A stretch of 25,133 nucleotides of DNA from a virus. The stretch lies in IMG/VR virus record IMGVR_UViG_3300013014_000125, positions 1 to 25,133 of that record; one strand, 5' to 3'. Below, piece after piece: positions 15,515-22,240 of this stretch (within the stretch, counting starts at the first letter, position 1; each line of letters starts with the position of its first letter). Made by a program: the position numbers and the translations under genes. The notes beneath the pieces were generated by a model. It worked only from the letters and a program-made list of their open reading frames with translations. It had not been told where the DNA came from and did not search any database.

Positions 15515-16914
15515 CATCTCTCCCAGATTATTGATTCTAAGATTCGATTGAGCTTTCTTCGTCTGGATTCATCAACCTGTACCTGGTCAGTGTCTTCTAC
15601 GAAACCCTCCTGACCACGCACCTTGTATCTGGAGTAGAAATCTTGCTTTAGGGCTTTAAGATCAACGGTGGACGATTCAGCGTCGGTAAGAGTTTCCCTG
15701 AAGACATCGAGTATTCTGTCCTTTACCGAAGCGTCCTCTTTGGGGTCAGTGGCTGATAGCTGCTGACCGCGCGCTCCGAAGAACCTGTCGACCATCTCCT
15801 CGTAAATCTTGACGATCTCAGGTGGGCTCATCCGCTGCTTCATGATCTTAAGGAGACCTGTGAATGACCCAAGATTATGAATATCTTCCTCAGCAGGTGA
15901 GGATTTTTCACCAAATATATTCATAAAAATTTCTTTTAGGTCACGGGTGGAGTCCGTACGCTCCACACGCTTTAGGTACTTGTAAACCTCATCGCCGTTG
16001 AACTGCCAGTCAAGCTTCTTGTACCTGCTTCCTAGACCGGAGACAAGGTCGAATGAGCGAAGTGGCCTGACCTGGGCAGGCACCATCTGACCTGTAGCTG
16101 GATCGCGAGTCTGCTTGACTCTTGGCTTTTCAGCAGTAGCAGCTGGCGTTGACTCGCGAGCGTTCAAGGGTGGGGGAGACATAACCGAAGCGAGGGACAT
16201 GAGAAGAATCTTGTGAGCCAACCCCTTCACTCCCTGGGATATATCCTGCCACGATGAGGAGTAGGAGAACTTTGCCCATTCCGTCGGACGTCCTTCCCTG
16301 TACTCTGATCCCTCAAAATCAATCTGGAAGAATGTGTCACCCTCACCCTCCGGTGCTGCTGGGTCCCATGTGTAGGAGAAGAGCGCGTTTATCTGGTGGG
16401 ACCCTGGGCTCTTCTTGTTGTGGCCGATGTAAGAGATCCTGTCTGTGAGCCGCTGGTCCTCACGACGATTTAACGTGGAGAACAGCATATCCATCTTCTC
16501 GGCCGGCAGCGTGAGGTCGATATCACCCACGGTCGGCTTGTACTTGATGAACTCCTCATCCGAGAGTGTGGCAGGAGGTGCGAAAAGATGTGCCGATGAA
16601 CCGTTGAAAGCGAATCCAGACCCGAGAATATCATCGCGCTGAGATGGATCCCATATCGGATCACCATGATCCCTCTCGAACTCCGAATCCAGAACACGTA
16701 GCATCTCTATGACATCTTCTCTGAGCTGCCGGCGGTCTATCCTTCCGCTTCTCAAATCTATCTTCTCAGCAGTCGCCTCTCGTCCGCGGAATCTCTTGAT
16801 CGACTCAGGGCCCTTGACCAATCCCGTCTCTGGATCTCTGACCAGAGCTCTTGTGTTGCCACCCTCGTTGAGTGATTCATCGGAACCGAACATGAAGTGT
16901 GAGATGCTGAACAT
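15514..16914 (-). CDS. Putative Pol-beta-fold nucleotidyltransferase
   Basis: This gene encodes 466 residues from the ATG at 16914. The signature of the nucleotidyltransferase superfamily is visible in order: FNGSSAHLF (the hG[GS] motif, residues ~104-112), VGDIDLTL (Asp131 and Asp133, the D-h-D pair) and FFQIDFE (Asp199, the third acidic residue). The spacing from GS to D-h-D is longer than usual. The stretch PTEWAKFSYSSSWQDISQGVKGLAHK follows and looks conserved; the rest is charged and helical. The substrate is unknown; tRNA, other RNA, protein or small molecule are all possible. The frame also opens at 16980, but that ATG lies before the capsid terminator, so it is rejected. ATG 16914 and ATG 16893 both lack a good ribosome binding site, and 16893 would fit the promoter-like octamer better. 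The stop overlaps the ligase-fusion start by 1 nt (TGATG), so the two are coupled. Confidence 0.75.
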   Translation of the reverse strand: MFSISHFMFGSDESLNEGGNTRALVRDPETGLVKGPESIKRFRGREATAEKIDLRSGRIDRRQLREDVIEMLRVLDSEFERDHGDPIWDPSQRDDILGSGFAFNGSSAHLFAPPATLSDEEFIKYKPTVGDIDLTLPAEKMDMLFSTLNRREDQRLTDRISYIGHNKKSPGSHQINALFSYTWDPAAPEGEGDTFFQIDFEGSEYREGRPTEWAKFSYSSSWQDISQGVKGLAHKILLMSLASVMSPPPLNARESTPAATAEKPRVKQTRDPATGQMVPAQVRPLRSFDLVSGLGSRYKKLDWQFNGDEVYKYLKRVERTDSTRDLKEIFMNIFGEKSSPAEEDIHNLGSFTGLLKIMKQRMSPPEIVKIYEEMVDRFFGARGQQLSATDPKEDASVKDRILDVFRETLTDAESSTVDLKALKQDFYSRYKVRGQEGFVEDTDQVQVDESRRRKLNRILESIIWER

Positions 16915-16915
16915 G

Positions 16916-16923
16916 AAACTATG
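16916..16923 (-). promoter_or_regulatory. Weak late-promoter-like octamer CATAGTTT
   Basis: The minus-strand CATAGTTT differs by one base from the recurring NATANTTA pattern. It lies just after the capsid terminator, where a new promoter for the enzyme cassette would be expected. It ends 22 nt before the ATG at 16893 but only 1 nt before the ATG at 16914. Confidence 0.25.
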
Positions 16924-16947
16924 TATGCGCTTTACGGGTGAAGAGAC

Positions 16948-16977
16948 AAAAAAGGAGCCACCCCAAAGGGTGGCCCC
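16948..16977 (-). terminator. Intrinsic terminator after the major capsid gene
   Basis: Read on the minus strand, a 7-bp GC-rich stem (GCCACCC / GGGTGGC, tetraloop TTTG, with extra flanking G-C pairs) is followed directly by a run of six T residues. It lies 26 nt past the capsid stop, the textbook arrangement for a Rho-independent terminator. Confidence 0.9.
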
Positions 16978-17003
16978 CACTAGAGCCCTACGGCCCTACA
17001 ACA

Positions 17004-18881
17004 TCAGATGATGTTCATGTCGAGGCAGGTGACCGTTCCGTAGAAGTCGGAGCGGACCATCTTCTTGCCGTAGCGGGTCATCACGCCCTTACGCGGGGTG
17101 AAGTCCTCAGGCGCGAAGATCGTCGGCGTGACAATCAGCGGGACGTACGGAGCGTAGACGTAGCCGGTCTCGAGGTAGGAGCCGCCCTTGAAGCCGACGA
17201 GGATCTTGTTCCTGGGGAAGTAAGGATCCTTGTAGACCGTGAAGCGGTTCGAGAGCGTTCCGACCTTCTCAGCGCCGATCGAGAACGGAGCGCCGACCTG
17301 GCCGGAGCCGTCGATGCTGTAGCTCGGACGGTAGTAGGTACCTGCCTCGAGGATCGTCGCGACGTCCGGACCGACCACGATGAAGTTCGCGGAGCCGCGA
17401 AGCGTCTTGCGGTGGATCTCGTTGCCGACGTCGATGATCGTCTCGGTGAGAGTCTCGTACCACTCGCGGACAGTGCCGGTGAACATCGGACCGATGTTGC
17501 CAGCGCCGCCGGTCGTCTGGTAGTTACCGGTGGTCTTGTTGACGAACTTGCCCGGAGCGCGGCTCCAGAAGTAGTTCGCGCCCGAGGCCTGCGTGAGGAG
17601 GTCGTTCAGGATCTCGCGGTCGAGCTCGAGAGCAATCTGCTCGGAGAGGATCTGGGTGAGCTCAACCTCAGCGTCGATGCTGTGGTAAGCGTTGAGATCC
17701 TGCGCGAGCTCCGGGGACCAGCGAGCGCGGAGCTTGCGGGTCGTCGCGGTGACGGCGATGGACTCGATCTTGATGTCGATCTCGGGGATGACCGGGGAGG
17801 GATTCGTGCCGAAGTTCGACTCGAAGACCGGGATGGTCACGGTGGAGCCGGTGGATCCCTCAACGTCGAGCACCGAAGCAATCGGGTAGCTGACGCGGAA
17901 AGCATTGACGAGGGGGCCGAGGGCGTGAGCGGCGCTTGTGGCCGGGATGACCATCAGAACGTGCGTGCCCGAGAGCGGGGTCGGGGTGAACGCCGTGCCG
18001 CTCCAGGAGCCGAGCTGGTTGAGACGACGGATGTTGACAACGCCGTTGCCGCCCTGGAACGCTTCGCCCGGAACCCCGTAACCTGTGATGGTCGACGCGG
18101 TCGTGAAGAGCGCGATGTCCTTGACGAGCGACTGGTCGATGGAGGACGAGACCGCGCCGAGGGGAACGATAGCGAACTTGAAGGTGGTGCCTTCCTCGAC
18201 CGCGGTCGTGACCTGGGGATCGAAGCCTATGAGACGGCCGTCGGTACCGGAGGTGAAGATGAAGCTGCCAAGCGCGTCGCTGAAGGCCCCCGCACCGAGG
18301 AAGGATCCTGTTGCTGAGAGCTGGACAAGTGACGATCCGTGGACACGGCTGTAGGCTGTGCCTGCGAGATCGTACATACCACCCGTTGCGATTGATCCGC
18401 TCTGGACGCCCTTACCGACCGGGTTGTTGTAGATCGACTGACCAACAGAGTAGGTTGCCTTTGTCGACGCGGTGCCTTCGCCGTCAACGCCGGACGCCCC
18501 ACCGCGGTTGTTACCGTAGGTGTAGTCCAGGTAGAAGAGGAGGCCGGAAGGAAGGCTCATGGGCTGGATCGAGACAAGCTCGTTCGCCACGAGGCCGCCG
18601 AAGACGCGGCGGACGATGGGGAACGCGATGTTCGAGAAGCCGCGGATGTCGCCGCCGCCGGACGCCGTGCTGCCGCCGCCTGACGAGAGAGCGTTGCTCT
18701 CGCGGAGGAGGTTAGCAGTCTGGTTCTCGAGGAGGCGCGCCATGTTCTCACGGTTGACGCCATCGAGACCACGGAGGAGACCGGTGCGGTTCCACTTCTC
18801 GACGAGGCGGCTGTTCTCAGCGCCCACGTCACGCCCGCGGATTCCCTCGGCGAGCTGGTCTAGTGTGAAAGTCTTAGACAT
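17004..18881 (-). CDS. 23: Major capsid protein, gp23-like
   Basis: This gene encodes 625 residues (T4 gp23 is 521), the HK97-fold hexamer subunit. Diagnostic segments are FPIVRRVFGGLVANELVSIQ and PMSLPSGLLFYLDYTYG near residues 86-120, and the C-terminal region with LDREILNDLLTQASG and the ending YGKKMVRSDFYGTVTCLDMN, typical of T4-type capsid proteins. The N-terminal ~61 residues form the expected removable delta domain: MARLLENQTANLLRE ends at L59-R60-E61, an (L/I)-x-E site close to the T4 cut after residue 65, and is followed by a Ser/Gly-rich linker. The middle (about 120-330) is Gly/Ser/Thr-rich and longer than in T4, probably an enlarged insertion domain. GGAG lies about 10 nt before the ATG. 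A strong terminator follows the stop, which suits a highly expressed gene. Confidence 0.96.
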   Translation of the reverse strand: MSKTFTLDQLAEGIRGRDVGAENSRLVEKWNRTGLLRGLDGVNRENMARLLENQTANLLRESNALSSGGGSTASGGGDIRGFSNIAFPIVRRVFGGLVANELVSIQPMSLPSGLLFYLDYTYGNNRGGASGVDGEGTASTKATYSVGQSIYNNPVGKGVQSGSIATGGMYDLAGTAYSRVHGSSLVQLSATGSFLGAGAFSDALGSFIFTSGTDGRLIGFDPQVTTAVEEGTTFKFAIVPLGAVSSSIDQSLVKDIALFTTASTITGYGVPGEAFQGGNGVVNIRRLNQLGSWSGTAFTPTPLSGTHVLMVIPATSAAHALGPLVNAFRVSYPIASVLDVEGSTGSTVTIPVFESNFGTNPSPVIPEIDIKIESIAVTATTRKLRARWSPELAQDLNAYHSIDAEVELTQILSEQIALELDREILNDLLTQASGANYFWSRAPGKFVNKTTGNYQTTGGAGNIGPMFTGTVREWYETLTETIIDVGNEIHRKTLRGSANFIVVGPDVATILEAGTYYRPSYSIDGSGQVGAPFSIGAEKVGTLSNRFTVYKDPYFPRNKILVGFKGGSYLETGYVYAPYVPLIVTPTIFAPEDFTPRKGVMTRYGKKMVRSDFYGTVTCLDMNII

Positions 18882-18920
18882 ATCTTAGAAACTCCAATTT
18901 GAGAAATTTGAAACTTAACT

Positions 18921-18934
18921 GGATCTTACGATCC
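18921..18934 (-). other. Small hairpin between scaffold and capsid genes
   Basis: GGATC-TTAC-GATCC forms a perfect 5-bp stem with a 4-nt loop just after the scaffold stop. On the minus strand it is followed by AGTTAAGTTTC, which is not a convincing T-tract, so it may be a weak terminator or an mRNA end-protecting hairpin. The rest of the 55-nt gap holds the GGAG ribosome binding site of the capsid gene. Confidence 0.35.
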
Positions 18935-18936
18935 GA

Positions 18937-20649
18937 TTACTTGATACCTGCGAGGATCGCCCAACGATCCACCTCGACGGATTCATTAACGGCACTGCCG
19001 GACGTCGTCGATCTGGAGGAAGAGCCGAGAACACGACCCTCGTTCACCGTGCCTGACTTCGTCTTCAAAGACTCTGTAAGGCTCGTGTAAAGAAGCTTTG
19101 CCTCCCTAACTGACTTCGCAGCGTCGAGCGATTCAACAACGGCTCTCTGCTGGCGGGGGGTAAGGTCACGGTTCTGCATAAGCTTATTGACGTAGAGAAG
19201 CTTAGCGTTGAACAGGTTAACCTCCTCGAGCTGCTCGCGCAGGGTAGCATTCGCGCGTTCAGACTCGACAAGCTGGGCCTTAAGGTCCCGATTCATGCGG
19301 GCCTCCTGCACTCTGGCCTCACGCTCTGACTTAGCTGCCTTGACGGCCTTCTTGGAGACCTCAAGCGCCTTCTTGGCGACCTTCTCCGTGGTGGCGTCGT
19401 CGTCGTCGCTCTCATTCACGTTAAGATCAGAATCCTTGGACTGCATGACGGGATGCTTGCCTGCCTTGCCACCGCCGAAGTTACCAGCCATAGCGTTGGC
19501 GATGCCACGACCCTTGCCCTTGGCAGCGCCGCTCTTGGCCTCGCGGAGGCGGAGGAGCTCCCTGCGAAGCATCGACTCATCGACGTTGAAGGTCATTCCG
19601 CGCTCATCCTCATCCTCATCCTCATCCTCGTCCTCGTACATCTCTTCGATTTCGTTCTCGTTTTCGTACTCATCGTACTCTTCCTCGAGATCCTCGTCGT
19701 AGCCCTCGGACTGGGCCGGAGCGGCACCAGCTGCAGGCGGGGGCGCGGGAGCGGATGAAACGTCGATGGGAGTCTCCTCTCCACCGGCAGCGTCCTCGTC
19801 CTCAGCACCGAACTCAACGCCGAAAGTCATGCCCTTGAGCTTCTCCTTGAAATCCTCGTCATCAAGACCCTCGAGGTCGGTGGGATCGAACACAAGCTTC
19901 GCCTCATTACGGCGCGGCCTGGATGACTCCATATTCTTTAGCAAGCGACGGAACCGCGCGCTGTTTGACATAACACTCATCTCCTTTAAGAAGTTATTGA
20001 ACTGAGTCCTGTTTGCAGGACCCTCTCTATTAGATATGAGGCGCTCCTGCAAATTCATAACATTTTTCAGAAGAATTGAGTAAGCAGCCCTGAACTTTCT
20101 GCTCTCCCTGATGGAGAGAGAGTGAGAGACACGATCAAGGTCTCTCAGCTGATCACGAACCTCAGAGAGGTTGGTTTTGCCATTCTTTTTGGAACCAAGC
20201 ACAAGATCAGCGAGGCTCTGGAGTCCCTCCTTGCTAAGCTCGACCTCGACATCGTCTCCATCAGCCTCGTCAGTCTCAGCCGACGCTGATGCCTCACCGT
20301 GCTTATCAACGCGCACGTTGATCTTGACCTCAGTGCCAGAAGCTGTCTTCGTGGTGACTGTGTGGGTGACCTCCTCATCAGGGTCGGGGGTCGCGGAGCC
20401 CTGGACGGGTGATGGCATTGTCGGAGAAGGCATCATGGGATCCATCGTCGCATCATCCGGAAGCGCGTCGAGATCGAGGTTCGGAACTTCCTCCTCAGTC
20501 TCTCCTTCGGCCTCCATCATGATCTGGCGCTCGATCATATTCCTGATCTTAGGCGTTATAGCCTCGATGATCTTGTTCTTAGCGTTGCGCTCAGCCATTT
20601 CCCTGAGTGCTCTAGCGTCTGCGATTGCTTCTTGATACAAATTTGACAT
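18937..20649 (-). CDS. 22: Prohead core scaffolding protein, gp22-like (enlarged)
   Basis: This gene encodes 570 residues, about twice T4 gp22 (269). The internal scaffold shapes the prohead and is degraded by gp21. The N-terminus (MSNLYQEAIADARALREMAE, then NAKNKIIEAITPKI) and the C-terminal coiled coil (LEEVNLFNAKLLYVNKLMQN, then QQRAVVESLDAAKSVREAKL) read like gp22-type scaffolds. Between them is a long acidic, low-complexity insert with runs of Asp-Glu, encoded partly by a hexanucleotide repeat, and a short Gly/Ala/Lys-rich linker. Several L-x-E tripeptides could be protease sites. An ATG at 20715 would add 22 residues, but it overlaps the upstream gene by 38 nt. The ATG at 20649 has AGGA at good spacing and a promoter-like octamer just upstream, so it is preferred. 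The capsid gene follows. Confidence 0.9.
   Translation of the reverse strand: MSNLYQEAIADARALREMAERNAKNKIIEAITPKIRNMIERQIMMEAEGETEEEVPNLDLDALPDDATMDPMMPSPTMPSPVQGSATPDPDEEVTHTVTTKTASGTEVKINVRVDKHGEASASAETDEADGDDVEVELSKEGLQSLADLVLGSKKNGKTNLSEVRDQLRDLDRVSHSLSIRESRKFRAAYSILLKNVMNLQERLISNREGPANRTQFNNFLKEMSVMSNSARFRRLLKNMESSRPRRNEAKLVFDPTDLEGLDDEDFKEKLKGMTFGVEFGAEDEDAAGGEETPIDVSSAPAPPPAAGAAPAQSEGYDEDLEEEYDEYENENEIEEMYEDEDEDEDEDERGMTFNVDESMLRRELLRLREAKSGAAKGKGRGIANAMAGNFGGGKAGKHPVMQSKDSDLNVNESDDDDATTEKVAKKALEVSKKAVKAAKSEREARVQEARMNRDLKAQLVESERANATLREQLEEVNLFNAKLLYVNKLMQNRDLTPRQQRAVVESLDAAKSVREAKLLYTSLTESLKTKSGTVNEGRVLGSSSRSTTSGSAVNESVEVDRWAILAGIK
19603..19638 (-). repeat. Imperfect hexanucleotide tandem repeat coding for Asp-Glu
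   Basis: Six consecutive CTC(A/G)T(C/A) units on the plus strand encode the EDEDEDEDEDE run of the scaffold protein (residues about 338-349). The last two units have CTCGT. The repeat is in frame, so changes in unit number would lengthen or shorten the acidic stretch without breaking the gene. Confidence 0.8.
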
Positions 20650-20674
20650 CAGTTTTTCCTGCGTCCTGCTGTAG

Positions 20675-20682
20675 TAACTATA
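20675..20682 (-). promoter_or_regulatory. Late-promoter-like octamer TATAGTTA
   Basis: The minus-strand sequence TATAGTTA overlaps the stop of the upstream gene and lies 25 nt before the scaffold ATG at 20649. Because it sits downstream of the alternative ATG at 20715, it also argues that 20649 is the true scaffold start. Confidence 0.45.
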
Positions 20683-21277
20683 TCGTTGTTTTGTCTTTTT
20701 CGAGCTCTTGTTCATCGTGAATAGCTCTAATAAGACGTCTGAGCCTGGACATCGTCATCTCATCGGATGTTGGAATGTCAGCCAGAGTGTAGGCGTTTTC
20801 TGCGGATCCTAAATCACGTAGCGGGTAAGAGCGGGACCACCCAGCAGTCGAGCCGCCCAAAGATATCCTGGCAGGAGCCGGTCTGATGGATGGACCATCT
20901 GCACCGGTGCCGAGGACTCCCTGCTTGTTCTTGTAGAGGTCAGGAATTGGAGATATGCTGCGACCTGTTGTCTGCTCCCACATCTTGAAGTCTGGGCCCA
21001 CCATTTTTCTATGATCGATCGACCTTCTTGCGTAGGAGTCACCGGGAACGTACCCCCGCCCCGCCTTGTTCGCTATGGCAACCTGAGTCTCCACTTCCTC
21101 TTCACCTTCCAGCTCCTCTTCATCATCAACGTCGAATCTGGCTGGTTCAATATAAGGCCAGGAAGCTTGGCCTCCGCGTGGCTTATTTCTTCCTGCATTA
21201 TTGATAGAAGCATATCCACGGTCAGCACCAGAATCGTAATTCGGATTGTTGGCCTCGGATATGCTTCTTCTTTTCAC
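20678..21277 (-). CDS. Protein of unknown function with acidic stretch, GTG start
   Basis: This gene encodes 199 residues starting at GTG (21277), preceded by AAGG at a spacing of about 6; no ATG lies at an equivalent position. The sequence is polar and Gly/Arg-rich. An acidic cluster (DVDDEEELEGEEEVETQ, residues ~49-65) is followed by a less ordered middle. A C-terminal amphipathic helix (MSRLRRLIRAIHDEQELEKD) ends just before the stop. The late-promoter-like octamer for the scaffold gene overlaps its stop codon. No enzymatic motif is visible. Its place immediately upstream of gp22 suggests a head assembly or core protein. Confidence 0.7.
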   Translation of the reverse strand: MKRRSISEANNPNYDSGADRGYASINNAGRNKPRGGQASWPYIEPARFDVDDEEELEGEEEVETQVAIANKAGRGYVPGDSYARRSIDHRKMVGPDFKMWEQTTGRSISPIPDLYKNKQGVLGTGADGPSIRPAPARISLGGSTAGWSRSYPLRDLGSAENAYTLADIPTSDEMTMSRLRRLIRAIHDEQELEKDKTTI

Positions 21278-21284
21278 GTTTGCC

Positions 21285-21830
21285 TTACGACAACGCGCCG
21301 GGATTCAGCCTATGCGCGGCGCTCTGACCCTTGTCAGCGACTGGCCCCGCGGTTTCGATCGATGTCTGACCCATGAGGGCCGTAGTCTCAGAAGGATTGG
21401 CGATACCAGTGCCAGTCCCAAAATTGTCATTGGGAACAAGACCGTACCCACCAGCCGGAGGCTCAGGTTGGGTGCTCGGGTCAGCAGGATTCGTGGCTGA
21501 GGCGAGGTTCGGGTAGTAGGGAGATGCTGGAAGTCCGCCGCCGCCAGTAACAACGTCATTCATGTTCGGAGCTTCGCTGAAATCGCGATTGACGGTCCCA
21601 ACGGCGTCGTCACCAGTTATCGTACCATCGAGAAGCAATCTCTGGGCTCTCTGACGAAGCTGCTCAGCTGTCGTGCTGTAGATCGGAGCGTTCGGGAAAA
21701 TCGAACGAAGCGTAGCCGTGTCAGAGTTGGAGAGGCTGTAGGATGTACGCTCCACGTCGGCGGTCGGTCCTGGTGTTATTGAAGAGCGCGACGTGAGCGG
21801 CGCCTCTATTGTTGGATACTTTCCTGGCAT
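21285..21830 (-). CDS. Pro/Gly/Ser/Thr-rich protein of unknown function
   Basis: This gene encodes 181 residues of low hydrophobicity, rich in Pro, Gly, Ser, Thr and Asn, and probably largely disordered. One helical island (residues ~55-70) contains TTAEQLRQRAQRLLLDG. There are no membrane segments, cysteines or catalytic motifs. AAGGAG lies about 11 nt before the ATG, and a late-promoter-like octamer precedes that. Seven nucleotides separate its stop from the next gene, so the two are probably cotranslated. The composition is that of a virion or prohead core component, and the position between protease and scaffold supports that; the function itself is not recognised. Confidence 0.7.
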   Translation of the reverse strand: MPGKYPTIEAPLTSRSSITPGPTADVERTSYSLSNSDTATLRSIFPNAPIYSTTAEQLRQRAQRLLLDGTITGDDAVGTVNRDFSEAPNMNDVVTGGGGLPASPYYPNLASATNPADPSTQPEPPAGGYGLVPNDNFGTGTGIANPSETTALMGQTSIETAGPVADKGQSAAHRLNPGALS

Positions 21831-21856
21831 GTGCTATTTGTCTCCTTGCCTCTTCA

Positions 21857-21864
21857 TAACTATT
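21857..21864 (-). promoter_or_regulatory. Late-promoter-like octamer AATAGTTA
   Basis: The minus-strand sequence AATAGTTA lies 26 nt upstream of the ATG at 21830, followed by an AAGGAG ribosome binding site. The same octamer occurs before the tail tube gene and the downstream sheath gene. Confidence 0.45.
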
Positions 21865-21871
21865 AACGAGA

Positions 21872-22180
21872 TCAGATGTTCTCGATGATCTCGCGGCGGA
21901 GAATCTGGACAGCCTCGTTGATCTCTGAAAGCTGGTGAGCTAGCTCAGCGCTCTCTTTCTGGAGAGTCTTCATGTGATCGACCTTTGCGGCGATGGTGTT
22001 GGCGAGCTCGGAAGGACCAACTTCCTTGGTCCCCTTCGCGACCTTCGCAAGATCATCAGACTTGCCGGAGGGCATGCCCTTGCGACGGTGGGTGGGCTGC
22101 TTGGGCTTGCTGAGCTTCTTCCTTTCCTCAATGATGATGCGACGAAGAAGAGCGGGAGTGAGATTGACAACCTTAGACAT
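21872..22180 (-). CDS. Small basic coiled-coil protein, unknown function
   Basis: This gene encodes 102 residues in two parts. The N-terminal half is strongly basic (LLRRIIIEERKKLSKPKQ, then HRRKGMPSGK) and could contact DNA or the acidic scaffold. The C-terminal half (residues ~60-102) has heptad spacing of Leu, Ile and Val typical of a coiled coil. AAGGAG lies about 10 nt before the ATG, and a late-promoter-like octamer lies further upstream. The I-I-E of the N-terminal helix fits the core protease cleavage preference. In T4-like phages small processed core proteins sit in this neighbourhood, so a prohead core or internal-protein role is inferred. No family is recognised with confidence. 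Confidence 0.75.
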   Translation of the reverse strand: MSKVVNLTPALLRRIIIEERKKLSKPKQPTHRRKGMPSGKSDDLAKVAKGTKEVGPSELANTIAAKVDHMKTLQKESAELAHQLSEINEAVQILRREIIENI

Positions 22181-22214
22181 GATTAACGAACTCCTTGGTT
22201 AGGGTATCGTAGCT

Positions 22215-22222
22215 TAAATATC
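22215..22222 (-). promoter_or_regulatory. Late-promoter-like octamer GATATTTA
   Basis: The minus-strand sequence GATATTTA lies 34 nt upstream of the ATG at 22180. It fits the NATANTTA pattern that recurs in front of other genes here and resembles T4 late promoter TATAAATA. AAGGAG follows downstream of it. Confidence 0.4.
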
Positions 22223-22240
22223 AGCTAAATCGTCTTCTTG

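Noticed and set aside
16915-16980. N-terminal extension of the nucleotidyltransferase candidate from the ATG at 16980
   Set aside because: That ATG lies immediately before the capsid terminator stem, so the coding sequence would have to be read through the terminator hairpin. The encoded residues have no resemblance to the rest.
16938-18317. 459-codon plus-strand open frame antisense to the major capsid gene
   Set aside because: The translation is dominated by Asp, Glu, Arg, Val and Gly in no recognisable pattern, it crosses the capsid terminator and lies entirely against a certain gene. It is a by-product of codon use in gp23.
20650-20715. N-terminal extension of the scaffold protein from the ATG at 20715
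   Set aside because: It overlaps the upstream gene by 38 nt, lies before the promoter-like octamer and lacks the good AGGA spacing of the ATG at 20649, where the family-like N-terminus begins.
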